This document shows, in pieces, positions 17,181 to 23,761 of a stretch of DNA of 23,761 bases (the first letter of the stretch is position 1; every line of letters begins with the position of its first letter). The notes under the pieces are model-generated. The model saw only the letters and a program-made list of their open reading frames with translations. It was not told the DNA's origin and searched no databases. This stretch comes from JANXQG01 sp037147235 (GTDB lineage: Bacteria > Planctomycetota > Planctomycetia > Pirellulales > Thermoguttaceae): the NCBI GenBank assembly GCA_037147235.1, contig JBAWVO010000073.1:1-23761 (forward strand), written 5' to 3'. Both the position numbers and the translations under genes were made by a program.

Positions 17181-18581
17181 ATGGCTCGGATCAAACAATT
17201 TGTAAACGTATTGGGTCTATTGGCGGTCGGGATCCTGTTGGCGGCCGTTGTGATGGCCTTCAAAAAGGATTGGCGATTGGCGGCAGCGGACTTTGTCGCT
17301 CGTAGTCTGGGCACTAATCGTGCTGCGGCGTCTGGCGATCCTCATGCTGGACACCAGCCTCAGCAGGCAACTGCCGAGGGCGAGGAACGGATCGTCTTGA
17401 CGGAGCAGGGCCGCTGGAGCGCAGGCATTGAATTGGGTCACGCCGAACGCAAGCCCTACGAGCGATCGGTCACCTTTCCCGGTATCGTCCGCACCCGTCC
17501 GGGTCGGTCGATCGTGAAAGTTCCCGCGCCGTTGACGGGCATCGTGACCCGCGTACACCGGGAGCGGGGCGAGGCTGTTGTTCCCGGCCAACCGCTCTTC
17601 GATATCGTCTTGACTCATGAGGAATTGATCAAAGATCAGGCCGAATTCCTGGCCGCCTTGCAGAAAGCCAAGGTCCTCGAGGAGGAGATCGGGCGAATGC
17701 GATCGATCTCCGAGGGCATCATGCCTCGCAAGGAACTACTCAACCGCGAATATGAATTTAGGCAACTGCAAGCAGAGCTGGACACCTTCCGTCAGGTGCT
17801 GCAACTGCACCGGTTGCCGGCCGAGCAGGTTGCCAATATCGAGCGGAACCGGAAGCTGGTGGAATCCCTCACGGTTTATGCACCCGAGGCTTCGCTAGAT
17901 CACGTATGCCGCACGGCACCCGATCTGCTGCAAATCCAGGAAATAGCTGTGGAGAAGGGGCAACAGGTTACGGTGGGTGAACCCATGTGCGTACTCGCCG
18001 ACCATTGCGAGCTTCAGATCGAGGGGAGCGCGTTCGAGGACGAAGTCAAGGTGTTGCACGAGGCGGTGCAGGGCGACCGACCGGTAGCCGCCGTGTTTGA
18101 GACGGAAGATGGCGGAAAGAAGCAGATGCGCAGCGTACCTGGCTTGCGAGTGGTCTGGGTGGACGACCGGGTCGATCAGGAATCGCGGACGGTGCGGTTC
18201 AGTGTCCGATTGCCCAACGAGGGCTTAGTCTACGATAAGACCGAAGGCCAGCGACGGTTCATCGCGCGGCAATTCAAGCCCGGTCAGCGATGCAAGCTGC
18301 AAGTTTCAGTCGAAACCCTGAAGAACTGTCTGGTACTGCCGCTGACCGCAGTGACCGAGGACCGCGTGCAGAACTGCGTGTTCGTCCAAAGTGGCGACAC
18401 CTTCGCATTGAAAGTGGTCAAGGTCCGCTATCGTGGTCCTACGGAGGTTGTCGTGGAAGACTCAGCCACCGGCATCACCCCACACGACGTACTGGTGGTC
18501 AAGGGAGCCGGTCAGTTACTGGCAGCGATTCGCAGTGGCGGGGCACTCCAGTCAACGTGCGATTGCGGCCAACAACACTAA
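17181..18581 (+). CDS. RND periplasmic adaptor subunit (CusB/HlyD type), set 2
   Basis: The ATG at 17181 (466 aa) is favoured over the GTG at 17172 because aaggtg (17170-17175) sits at proper distance before it. An N-terminal hydrophobic segment (VLGLLAVGILLAAVVMAF) anchors or exports the protein. A short His-containing linker (GDPHAGHQ) follows. The adaptor core has lipoyl half-motifs (APLTGIVTRVHRERGEAVVPGQ and, later, IAVEKGQQVTVGEPM), a helical hairpin between them, a beta-barrel, and a membrane-proximal domain (LPLTAVTEDRVQNCVFVQ). The C-terminus ends in CDCGQQH, an unusual small Cys/His tail. Unlike the set 1 adaptor it has one core only. It should join the RND pump encoded downstream to an outer-membrane channel. 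The 158-nt space before it (17014-17171) shows nothing convincing. Confidence 0.92.
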   Translation: MARIKQFVNVLGLLAVGILLAAVVMAFKKDWRLAAADFVARSLGTNRAAASGDPHAGHQPQQATAEGEERIVLTEQGRWSAGIELGHAERKPYERSVTFPGIVRTRPGRSIVKVPAPLTGIVTRVHRERGEAVVPGQPLFDIVLTHEELIKDQAEFLAALQKAKVLEEEIGRMRSISEGIMPRKELLNREYEFRQLQAELDTFRQVLQLHRLPAEQVANIERNRKLVESLTVYAPEASLDHVCRTAPDLLQIQEIAVEKGQQVTVGEPMCVLADHCELQIEGSAFEDEVKVLHEAVQGDRPVAAVFETEDGGKKQMRSVPGLRVVWVDDRVDQESRTVRFSVRLPNEGLVYDKTEGQRRFIARQFKPGQRCKLQVSVETLKNCLVLPLTAVTEDRVQNCVFVQSGDTFALKVVKVRYRGPTEVVVEDSATGITPHDVLVVKGAGQLLAAIRSGGALQSTCDCGQQH

Positions 18582-18589
18582 CGAGAATC

Positions 18590-18709
18590 TAGGAGTTAGA
18601 AGTTAGGAGTTGGAAGGACAAAGGGAGAAGCGAGAAGCGAGGGGCAGCCGCTCACGGAACACCTGCCGCTCCGTTATTCTAACTTCTCACTCCTTACTTC
18701 TCACTCCTT
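18590..18709. repeat. Inverted pair of GA/CT-rich tandem repeats before the second RND gene
   Basis: On the left, taggagttagaagttaggag (from 18590) is a tandem repeat of a roughly 14-nt unit. On the right, 18680-18709 carries the complement-type repeat (aacttctcactcctt units). Aligned as inverted repeats the arms match at about 22 of 27 positions, with a purine-rich core between them. The element fills the adaptor-RND intercistronic space. The right, pyrimidine-rich arm ends just before the RND start codon, where no Shine-Dalgarno remains. Confidence 0.75.
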
Positions 18710-18717
18710 TCACGACC

Positions 18718-21700
18718 ATGTTCAATGCAATTATTCGTTTTTCGCTGCAACATCGCCTGCTGGTCTTTGTCGGCGCGCTGTTGCTGCTGGGAATTGGCAC
18801 GTACCAGGCATCGCAACTTCCCATCGACGTGCTTCCCGATCTGAACCGGCCCCGGGTGACGATCATGACCGAAGCACTGGGGATGGCGGCCGAAGAGGTC
18901 GAGATGCGAGTCACCACTCCGCTGGAAACCGTGCTCAACGGCGCGACCGGGGTGCTTGCGGTCCGCGGCAATTCGACCGTCGGGCTATCGATCATCACGG
19001 TCGAGTTCGATTGGGGCACCAATGTCTACGCGGCGCGGCAGATCGTCGGCGAGAAACTGACGCTTGCCGCCCACCGCCTGCCCGAGGAGGTCAAGCCGCA
19101 GATGGCCCCCATCTCTTCGGTCATGGGGCAGATCATGATCCTGGGGCTGTGGAGCGAACAGGAGCAGCCCTCGCCACGCGAACTCCGCACCATTGCCGAC
19201 TGGGAGATCCGCAAACAACTGCTGGCGGTGAGTGGAGTCGCCGAGGTGTTCGTGATGGGCGGCGAGCGGGCGCAATACCACGCCCTGGTTCGTTCCGATG
19301 ATCTCGTCAAATATGGCGTAACGCTCTGCGAGGTGGAAAAGGCACTGGGCGAGAGCAGCCAGAACGTGACCGGGGGCTACCTCACCAACCAGGGAGCCGA
19401 GGAGTTTCTGGTACGCTCCATAGGTCAAGTTACCGACGTCAAGGATCTGGAAAACCTGGTCGTCAAAGCCCGCACACCGAACAGTGTGCTCCTGAAGCAC
19501 GTAGCGGATGTGCGGGAGGCATTTCAGGTCAAACGCGGCGACAGCGCGGCCTATGTCCGCGGTGAGGACGGCAAATACTCTGGCGGCCCGGCCGTTATCC
19601 TGACCGTCGAGAAACAGCCGGATAAAGACTCGCGAAAACTGACCGAGGACATCCACAAAAGCCTCCACGAACTGGAAACGTCGCTCAAGACCCGTTATCC
19701 GGGCCTGCGGATCGAATCGCTCTACGAACAGCGAAACTATATCAACCTGGCCATCGACAACGTGATCGAGGCCCTGTGGGTCGGCGGCCTGCTGGTGGTG
19801 CTCGTCCTGGCCGTGTTCCTAATGAATATCCGTACCACGTGCATCACGCTGCTGGCCATTCCCCTGTCACTCGTGATGACGGCACTGGTGTTCGCCTGGT
19901 TCGGTCTGTCGATCAACACGATGACGCTTGGCGGGTTGGCGGTGGCCATCGGTGAGTTGGTCGACGACGCGATCGTGGACGTAGAAAACATTTTCCGCCG
20001 CCTGCGCGATAACCGCCGGCATGGCAGCCCCCGGTCTGCAATCCGCGTGGTCTATGATGCCAGTCGCGAGATCCGCAACTCGGTGGTATTCAGCACGTTC
20101 ATCGTGGTACTTGTCTTCTTTCCGCTGTTTTGGCTGAGCGGCATGGAGGGGCGGCTCTTCACACCGCTGGGGATTGCCTACATCGTCTCGATCCTCTGTT
20201 CCCTCTTCGTGTCGCTGACCGTTACGCCCGTGCTGGCCTTTTGGCTGCTGCCTCGTATCTCGGCCATTGCCTCTGGCCGCGATAGTCTCGTGCTGCGCGG
20301 ACTGAAAGGCGCGGCCGGCATGGCCATCCGCCTTAGCCTCGCCTTCCCTCGCACGGTGCTTGTGACGGCCGCGTTGGCCGCCCTGGTGGCTGGATGCGTC
20401 TTCTTCTGCCTCAAACGCGACTTCACACCTCCGTTCAATGAAGGCGCGTTGCAGTTGAATATCAATCTGCTGCCCGGCAAATCGCTGGAAAGTTCCGTGG
20501 CCGTGGCCCGAGCCCTCGAACAACGCTTGCAGCAGGTGGACGGGGTACAAACGATTATTCGCAAAACAGGTCGGGCCGAGTTGGACGAGCACGCCGTGCC
20601 CGTCAACACCACCGAGTTCATACTCACCCTTTCTCGCAGCCGTTGGCGCGAACAGCCACGGATTGTTGACGAGGTGAAGGCACTCATCGACAAGAAGAAC
20701 TTACCTGGCACCGCGGCCTTCTGCGACCAGCCCTTGCAGCACCTATTGGCTCACCTCCGTACCGGTTCCAATGCGCAAATTGCCGTCAAGCTCAAGGGGG
20801 ATGACCTGGTCGATCTCCGCGCCCGCGCCAAGCAGATCGAGATCGCGATCCAGGACCTTCCGGGCGTGGGCAACCTTCGCACGGAGCCTATTCAGGCCGA
20901 TGTGCCGCAACTTCGGATCGAGTTGGACCGCGAACGACTGAAGACCTACGGACTCACCCCGCGTGCCGTCAACGAACTGATCGAGACCGCCATGCGGGGA
21001 CGCGTGGTGGCCGAGATGATGAAAACCGTGTCCCAGGGAGCGGCAAGGCAGCGGTTTTACGAGGTTGTGCTGCAACTGGCCCCTTCCCAGCGCGAGGATC
21101 TGGAGGCCCTCCGGCGGCTGGCGATCCCGCTGCCCGGCGGCGGCGCCGTGCCCCTGAGACAGATCGCCACCATCAACCCGAATGCCCGGGGGCCGAACCA
21201 GATCGATCACGAAGCTGGTCGGCGACAGGTCATCGTGCAGAGCAATCCCCAGAAACGCAGCGTGGTCGAAGTCAAGCAAGAGATCGAACGGGCCTTGCAA
21301 CCGATCTGGTCGCAACTTGAAGCAGGCGGCTACGAGCTTGCGCTCGAAGGGCTGTTCAAAAGTGAAGAAGAGGCCTCGCGGAAGATCGCCATCCTATCGG
21401 GCGTTTCGCTGCTTGGCATTTTCCTCGTGCTCTACACGATGTTCGGCTCGGCGAACCTCTCGCTGCAAGTCATGTCTGCGTTGCCCATGGCGCTCATCGG
21501 TGCCGTGGTAGCGATGGTCGTGACCGGCCAGGATCGGACGATTCCCACCCTGGTGGGCTTGATCTCGTTATGCGGCATTGCCTCGCGCAACGGCATCCTG
21601 CTCTTGGATCACTACCTCCACCTGGTCAAGCACGAAGGCGAGACATGGTCCCAGCAGATGCTCGTGCGAGCCGGTCAGGAACGCGTGGCACCGGTGATGA

Positions 21701-21972
21701 TGACCGCGCTCACGGCGGCCCTGGGTTTGGTGCCGCTGGCGCTGGCGGCAGGCCAGCCTGGCAAAGAACTGCTCTATCCAATTGCCACGGTGGTGATTGG
21801 CGGTCTGTGTACTTCCACGCTGCTGGAGTTCTTTGTCCGTCCCGCGTTGTTCTGGACCTTCGGCCGCAAGGCGGCCGAGAAGGTCGTCTCACAAACGCGC
21901 TCGGAATCTGCCGCCTTGAGCGAGGCGGAAGAAGAGGACCGTTGTGATTCGGCAGAAACCCATTCCCATTAG
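18718..21972 (+). CDS. Heavy-metal efflux RND transporter (CusA/CzcA family), set 2
   Basis: I chose the ATG at 18718 (1084 aa). Its N-terminus MFNAIIRFSLQHRLLVF aligns with that of the set 1 pump, whereas the longer TTG-started frame from 18610 translates a repeat. The protein is a full RND pump similar to the set 1 protein along its length. TM4 has AVAIGELVDDAIVDVEN with D416, D417 and E423 as probable proton-relay residues. The C-terminus carries a hydrophilic tail (SEAEEEDRCDSAETHSH) absent from set 1. No ribosome binding site is visible directly upstream. The expected methionine triad of CusA is not seen by eye, so the metal is undetermined. It probably pairs with the adaptor upstream and the TolC-type channel at 14962. 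Confidence 0.94.
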   Translation: MFNAIIRFSLQHRLLVFVGALLLLGIGTYQASQLPIDVLPDLNRPRVTIMTEALGMAAEEVEMRVTTPLETVLNGATGVLAVRGNSTVGLSIITVEFDWGTNVYAARQIVGEKLTLAAHRLPEEVKPQMAPISSVMGQIMILGLWSEQEQPSPRELRTIADWEIRKQLLAVSGVAEVFVMGGERAQYHALVRSDDLVKYGVTLCEVEKALGESSQNVTGGYLTNQGAEEFLVRSIGQVTDVKDLENLVVKARTPNSVLLKHVADVREAFQVKRGDSAAYVRGEDGKYSGGPAVILTVEKQPDKDSRKLTEDIHKSLHELETSLKTRYPGLRIESLYEQRNYINLAIDNVIEALWVGGLLVVLVLAVFLMNIRTTCITLLAIPLSLVMTALVFAWFGLSINTMTLGGLAVAIGELVDDAIVDVENIFRRLRDNRRHGSPRSAIRVVYDASREIRNSVVFSTFIVVLVFFPLFWLSGMEGRLFTPLGIAYIVSILCSLFVSLTVTPVLAFWLLPRISAIASGRDSLVLRGLKGAAGMAIRLSLAFPRTVLVTAALAALVAGCVFFCLKRDFTPPFNEGALQLNINLLPGKSLESSVAVARALEQRLQQVDGVQTIIRKTGRAELDEHAVPVNTTEFILTLSRSRWREQPRIVDEVKALIDKKNLPGTAAFCDQPLQHLLAHLRTGSNAQIAVKLKGDDLVDLRARAKQIEIAIQDLPGVGNLRTEPIQADVPQLRIELDRERLKTYGLTPRAVNELIETAMRGRVVAEMMKTVSQGAARQRFYEVVLQLAPSQREDLEALRRLAIPLPGGGAVPLRQIATINPNARGPNQIDHEAGRRQVIVQSNPQKRSVVEVKQEIERALQPIWSQLEAGGYELALEGLFKSEEEASRKIAILSGVSLLGIFLVLYTMFGSANLSLQVMSALPMALIGAVVAMVVTGQDRTIPTLVGLISLCGIASRNGILLLDHYLHLVKHEGETWSQQMLVRAGQERVAPVMMTALTAALGLVPLALAAGQPGKELLYPIATVVIGGLCTSTLLEFFVRPALFWTFGRKAAEKVVSQTRSESAALSEAEEEDRCDSAETHSH

Positions 21973-22077
21973 AACAAGGAGATTTACGATGTATTTTTGA
22001 GCGAGGCGGAAGAAGCGGACCGTTGTGATTCGGTAGAAACTCATTCCTATTAGAACAAGGAGATTTACGATGCATTG
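21916..22077 (+). repeat. 81-bp tandem duplication spanning RND gene end and next gene start
   Basis: Copy 1 (21916-21996) and copy 2 (21997-22077) differ at about six positions. Each copy contains the last 18 codons plus stop of the RND gene, the Shine-Dalgarno AAGGAG (21976-21981; 22057-22062) and an ATG (21989; 22070). The second copy serves the real lipoprotein gene. The first drives a three-codon ORF, MYF-stop, at 21989-22000. The copied RND tail in copy 2 remains open without a start of its own and differs at three residues (E to A, A to V, H to Y). Confidence 0.95.
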
Positions 22078-22624
22078 TAACAACAATCTGTGGTTTGGCC
22101 TGACGGTGACGGTGACTTGCGCGATTGCAGGGGGCGGCTGCACACCCAGCCCCTCGGACGCCCCAAAGACTTCGGTCAGTGCCCCGAAAGACAAAGCGGA
22201 AACCGCCGCTCCGAAGCATGATCACAGTGCCCCCGGCAAGCATGGCGGCCAGCAGCAGTTGCTAGGAAACCACGAGTACCATGCTGAACTGGCCGACAAC
22301 GACACCACCGGAGAAGTGGCGATCTATATTACGGACGGCGAGTTCAAACCCGTCACCGTACCAGAAAAAGAGATGTTCCTGACGGTCGTTGTCGCGGGAC
22401 AACCCAAAGAGTTCACGCTGGTGAGCGACACCAATCCGCCCGGCAGCCAGCCGCGATTCGTACTCGTCGACAAGCAGCTTTGCGATGCGGTCTGCAAGGG
22501 AGGAGAAGGCGTGCGTCTCAACGCCACGATCAAAGGCAAGCCTTACGCGGCGACGTACACTACGTCGGGCAACGCCGACCACGAGCATGAACACGGCGAA
22601 AAGACTGCCGACAAGCACGATTGA
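22070..22624 (+). CDS. His-rich hypothetical lipoprotein, efflux set 2
   Basis: The 184-aa protein starts 7 nt after AAGGAG. A hydrophobic signal segment (FGLTVTVTCAIAGGG) ends at Cys24; the lipobox is atypical (GGGC), so lipid attachment is likely but not certain. A His/Lys-rich linker (KHDHSAPGKHGG) leads to a beta-rich domain of about 110 residues (HEYHAELADNDTTGEVAIYI onward) with a CDAVC pair. The C-terminus is again His-rich (HEHEHGEKTADKHD). His clusters at both ends of one domain suggest metal binding near the pump. I do not recognise a named family. The gene closes set 2. Confidence 0.75.
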   Translation: MHCNNNLWFGLTVTVTCAIAGGGCTPSPSDAPKTSVSAPKDKAETAAPKHDHSAPGKHGGQQQLLGNHEYHAELADNDTTGEVAIYITDGEFKPVTVPEKEMFLTVVVAGQPKEFTLVSDTNPPGSQPRFVLVDKQLCDAVCKGGEGVRLNATIKGKPYAATYTTSGNADHEHEHGEKTADKHD

Positions 22625-22639
22625 CCGACCGGGTATTCT

Positions 22640-22665
22640 CCCCTCTCCCGTACTCGGGAGAGGGG
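22640..22665 (+). terminator. Strong GC hairpin after the last efflux gene
   Basis: cccctctcccg (22640-22650) and cgggagagggg (22655-22665) form a perfect 11-bp stem with a 4-nt loop, 15 nt after the lipoprotein stop codon. There is no U tract, and the sequence is of a type often found as a dispersed repeat. A terminator or mRNA-end role is therefore plausible but unproven. Confidence 0.45.
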
Positions 22666-22833
22666 CAGGGGGTGAGGGCATTAACGACCACTCCCCAGCC
22701 TCCCGCCGCGCGAGTCCGACCTGGGCCATGCTCGACCTGTTTTGGCAATACTTACTGCGAACCGGTTATGATGGAGGAAGGTATGAATTGGTATCGGTGG
22801 AGCGGTCGGTTTCTATTCCATGGTAGAAATCTG
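22666..22833 (+). other. Spacer with a short orphan ORF
   Basis: No recognised gene lies here. An ORF of 21 codons (22783-22848, starting MNWYRWSGRFLF) follows an excellent ggagga (22774-22779), but it runs straight into the palindrome cluster and stops within its first unit. It may be the broken 5' end of a gene cut by the repeat. Confidence 0.3.
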
Positions 22834-23025
22834 CCGTTCGTCGCGTAGCGACGCCCTGAGGGTAGCCGTGGGTTTTAACCCACGGTCCGAGGCATTCCGT
22901 TATCCGTTCGTCGCGTAGCGACGATTGAAAACATTCAGGCGTCGCTACGCGACGCAATGTTTGCATGCCGCTCCGGGTCCGTGGGTTAAAACCCCACGGC
23001 TACCATCGGCGGTCGCTACGCGACC
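22834..23025. repeat. Palindrome cluster with four GTCGC-GTA-GCGAC type units
   Basis: Two direct copies of ccgttcgtcgcgtagcgacg (22834-22853, 22904-22923) are followed by two inverted versions (22940-22954, 23011-23025). Interleaved is an inverted pair, 22861-22885 and 22979-23004, each containing the self-palindrome ccgtgggtt/aacccacgg; the right arm has one extra base. The cluster ends about 20 nt before the reverse-transcriptase remnant. No coding potential is seen. Confidence 0.85.
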
Positions 23026-23044
23026 AGGAGCAGGACGCCAAATT

Positions 23045-23320
23045 AATCAGCCCCAGAAAATTGCCGTGATGGGGGCGTTGTACCTGAAACGGTTGGACGA
23101 GCGGATGGCGATGACGGGGCTGTTCTACGCCTGCTTCATCGACATTTCCTCGGCTATCGCTTTTCGTCAGCGGGAATCGTGGGCGTTGCCAAGCAAACGG
23201 TCGAGCGTTGCGTCGAACGGATGAACCGGCTTTATGAGCAAGGTGCGGACTTCATCCGCATCGGGGATTACCTTCGACGCTGGCGGCAGTGGGTACGGAG
23301 CGGATTGGACGGCTATGAGC
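23045..23320 (+). pseudogene. Decayed reverse transcriptase fragment
   Basis: From 23069 one frame reads MGALYLKRLDERMAMTGLFY followed by ACFID, matching the palm region of bacterial RVT_1-type reverse transcriptases, where the catalytic loop is normally (F/Y)xxDD. After the first Asp (codon 23141-23143) the text breaks. Homology resumes in another frame at 23146 with FLGYRFSSAG and continues VAKQTVERCVERMNRLYEQG, ending near RRWRQWVRSGLD. Intact relatives have several tens of residues between these motifs, so an internal deletion with frameshift is inferred. Traces upstream (ISPRKLP around 23044-23068, against an expected GCPLSP) suggest a further frameshift. The N-terminal fingers are missing. 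It cannot be active. Lineage (group II-like or other) is not resolved. Confidence 0.65.
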
Positions 23321-23329
23321 TAGCTGTCG

Positions 23330-23761
23330 TCACGCCTTCGCACTACCCCGCCTTCGCAGATAAACTACCCCAAGTCCTAGAAGTGCCGTGCCAAAGAGCG
23401 TGAGGGTGGCGGGTTCGGGTACGGCGGTGATGGGGGACGAAAGAGCGTACATTGGCTTATAAGTGGATGCGCTCGTATATCCACTGTAAGTCCAGTTACC
23501 GTTTGTTGTGGCTGTACTCGCTCCATAATCTGGATTGAGGGCGCCCAACATCCAACCACCACCAATACGGGACCAATCGGGCGGGTTCAATCCAGTCCAA
23601 ACTGACGACGATAGAAAAGTACCCTGTTGGGTGTAGCAAATTGGCTGGAGCAAGTTCATGGAGTACAAGGAGCTACCGCTTGCAACGACCAAGTCGCCAT
23701 GCGTGTTGTATACTGCCCGTGATTGGGATTGTCCCATCTGAAGATTTTTCGCATACTCCCC
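23330..23761 (-). CDS. PEP-CTERM sorted exported protein, 3' part only
   Basis: The frame is open to the window edge, so the start lies outside. The 143 visible residues end in VPEPATLTLFG and a hydrophobic segment with RRRGSAKA. This is a textbook PEP-CTERM tail: the PEP motif, a membrane helix and a basic end, recognised by an exosortase. The preceding part (for example GGWMLGALNPDYGAST) is a polar exported domain that I cannot assign. It faces the reverse-transcriptase remnant tail to tail. Function is unknown; surface display or release through exosortase is family knowledge. Confidence 0.8.
   Translation of the reverse strand, partial: GEYAKNLQMGQSQSRAVYNTHGDLVVASGSSLYSMNLLQPICYTQQGTFLSSSVWTGLNPPDWSRIGGGWMLGALNPDYGASTATTNGNWTYSGYTSASTYKPMYALSSPITAVPEPATLTLFGTALLGLGVVYLRRRGSAKA

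Noticed and set aside
18610..18717. N-terminal extension of the second RND pump from a TTG
   Set aside because: The extra 36 residues translate the repeat element, and the ATG at 18718 matches the N-terminus of the set 1 pump.
22742..22772. TTGGCA-N19-TATGAT as a MerR-type promoter
   Set aside because: The predicted start of transcription falls at the ggagga of the only downstream ORF, leaving no leader, and no dyad centres on the spacer apart from a short AACCGGTT.

Overview
The window looks like a chromosomal piece of a planctomycete, most likely Pirellulales-like. This rests on GC-rich coding DNA, a MoxR/DUF58 pair, a large exported PQQ-type propeller protein, a PEP-CTERM sorted protein, duplicated heavy-metal RND pumps, and intergenic spaces filled with nested palindromic repeats. 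The taxonomic call is inference; no rRNA or other taxonomic marker is present.

Left part (1-7.7 kb): a leftward run encodes an exported TPR/PQQ-propeller protein (4379-2193), a MoxR AAA+ ATPase (2190-1162) and a DUF58 protein with a vWA-type MIDAS motif (950-57). A rightward purD (4890-6170) follows. A leftward thioredoxin-like lipoprotein (7033-6560) is then divergent from a rightward mscL (7246-7662). The spaces hold four repeat structures: a heptad-repeat inverted pair (972-1156), two inverted-repeat elements upstream of the PQQ gene (4381-4484; 4539-4705, the latter with terminal inverted repeats and flanking direct repeats), and a long palindrome after purD (about 6229-6418).

Central part (7.7-22.6 kb): a heavy-metal efflux island, all on the + strand. 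A near-consensus promoter (TTGACA-N17-TACAAT, 7929-7957) precedes set 1: a His-containing exported protein, a His-rich lipoprotein, a double-length adaptor carrying two adaptor cores in one chain (697 aa), an HME-type RND pump (1101 aa) and a TolC-like outer-membrane factor. Set 2 follows behind its own TATAAT box: a Cys/His-rich small lipoprotein, a normal-length adaptor (466 aa), a second RND pump (1084 aa) and a His-rich lipoprotein. Only one outer-membrane factor and no regulator gene are visible, so the two inner-membrane pumps may share the channel, and control probably comes from outside the window. The metal cannot be read firmly: the TM4 relay motif resembles CusA, but by-eye comparison does not show the CusA methionine triad.

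Right end (22.6-23.8 kb): a palindrome cluster (22834-23025), a small decayed reverse-transcriptase fragment (about 23045-23320) broken inside the catalytic loop, and the 3' end of a leftward PEP-CTERM protein running off the window.

Most notable points: the tandem-fused adaptor that could act as a covalent adaptor dimer; an 81-bp tandem duplication that copied the end of the second RND gene together with the next gene's ribosome binding site and start codon, leaving a 3-codon mini-cistron; the MITE-like element; and several unrelated repeat families sharing one palindrome-within-inverted-repeat layout.
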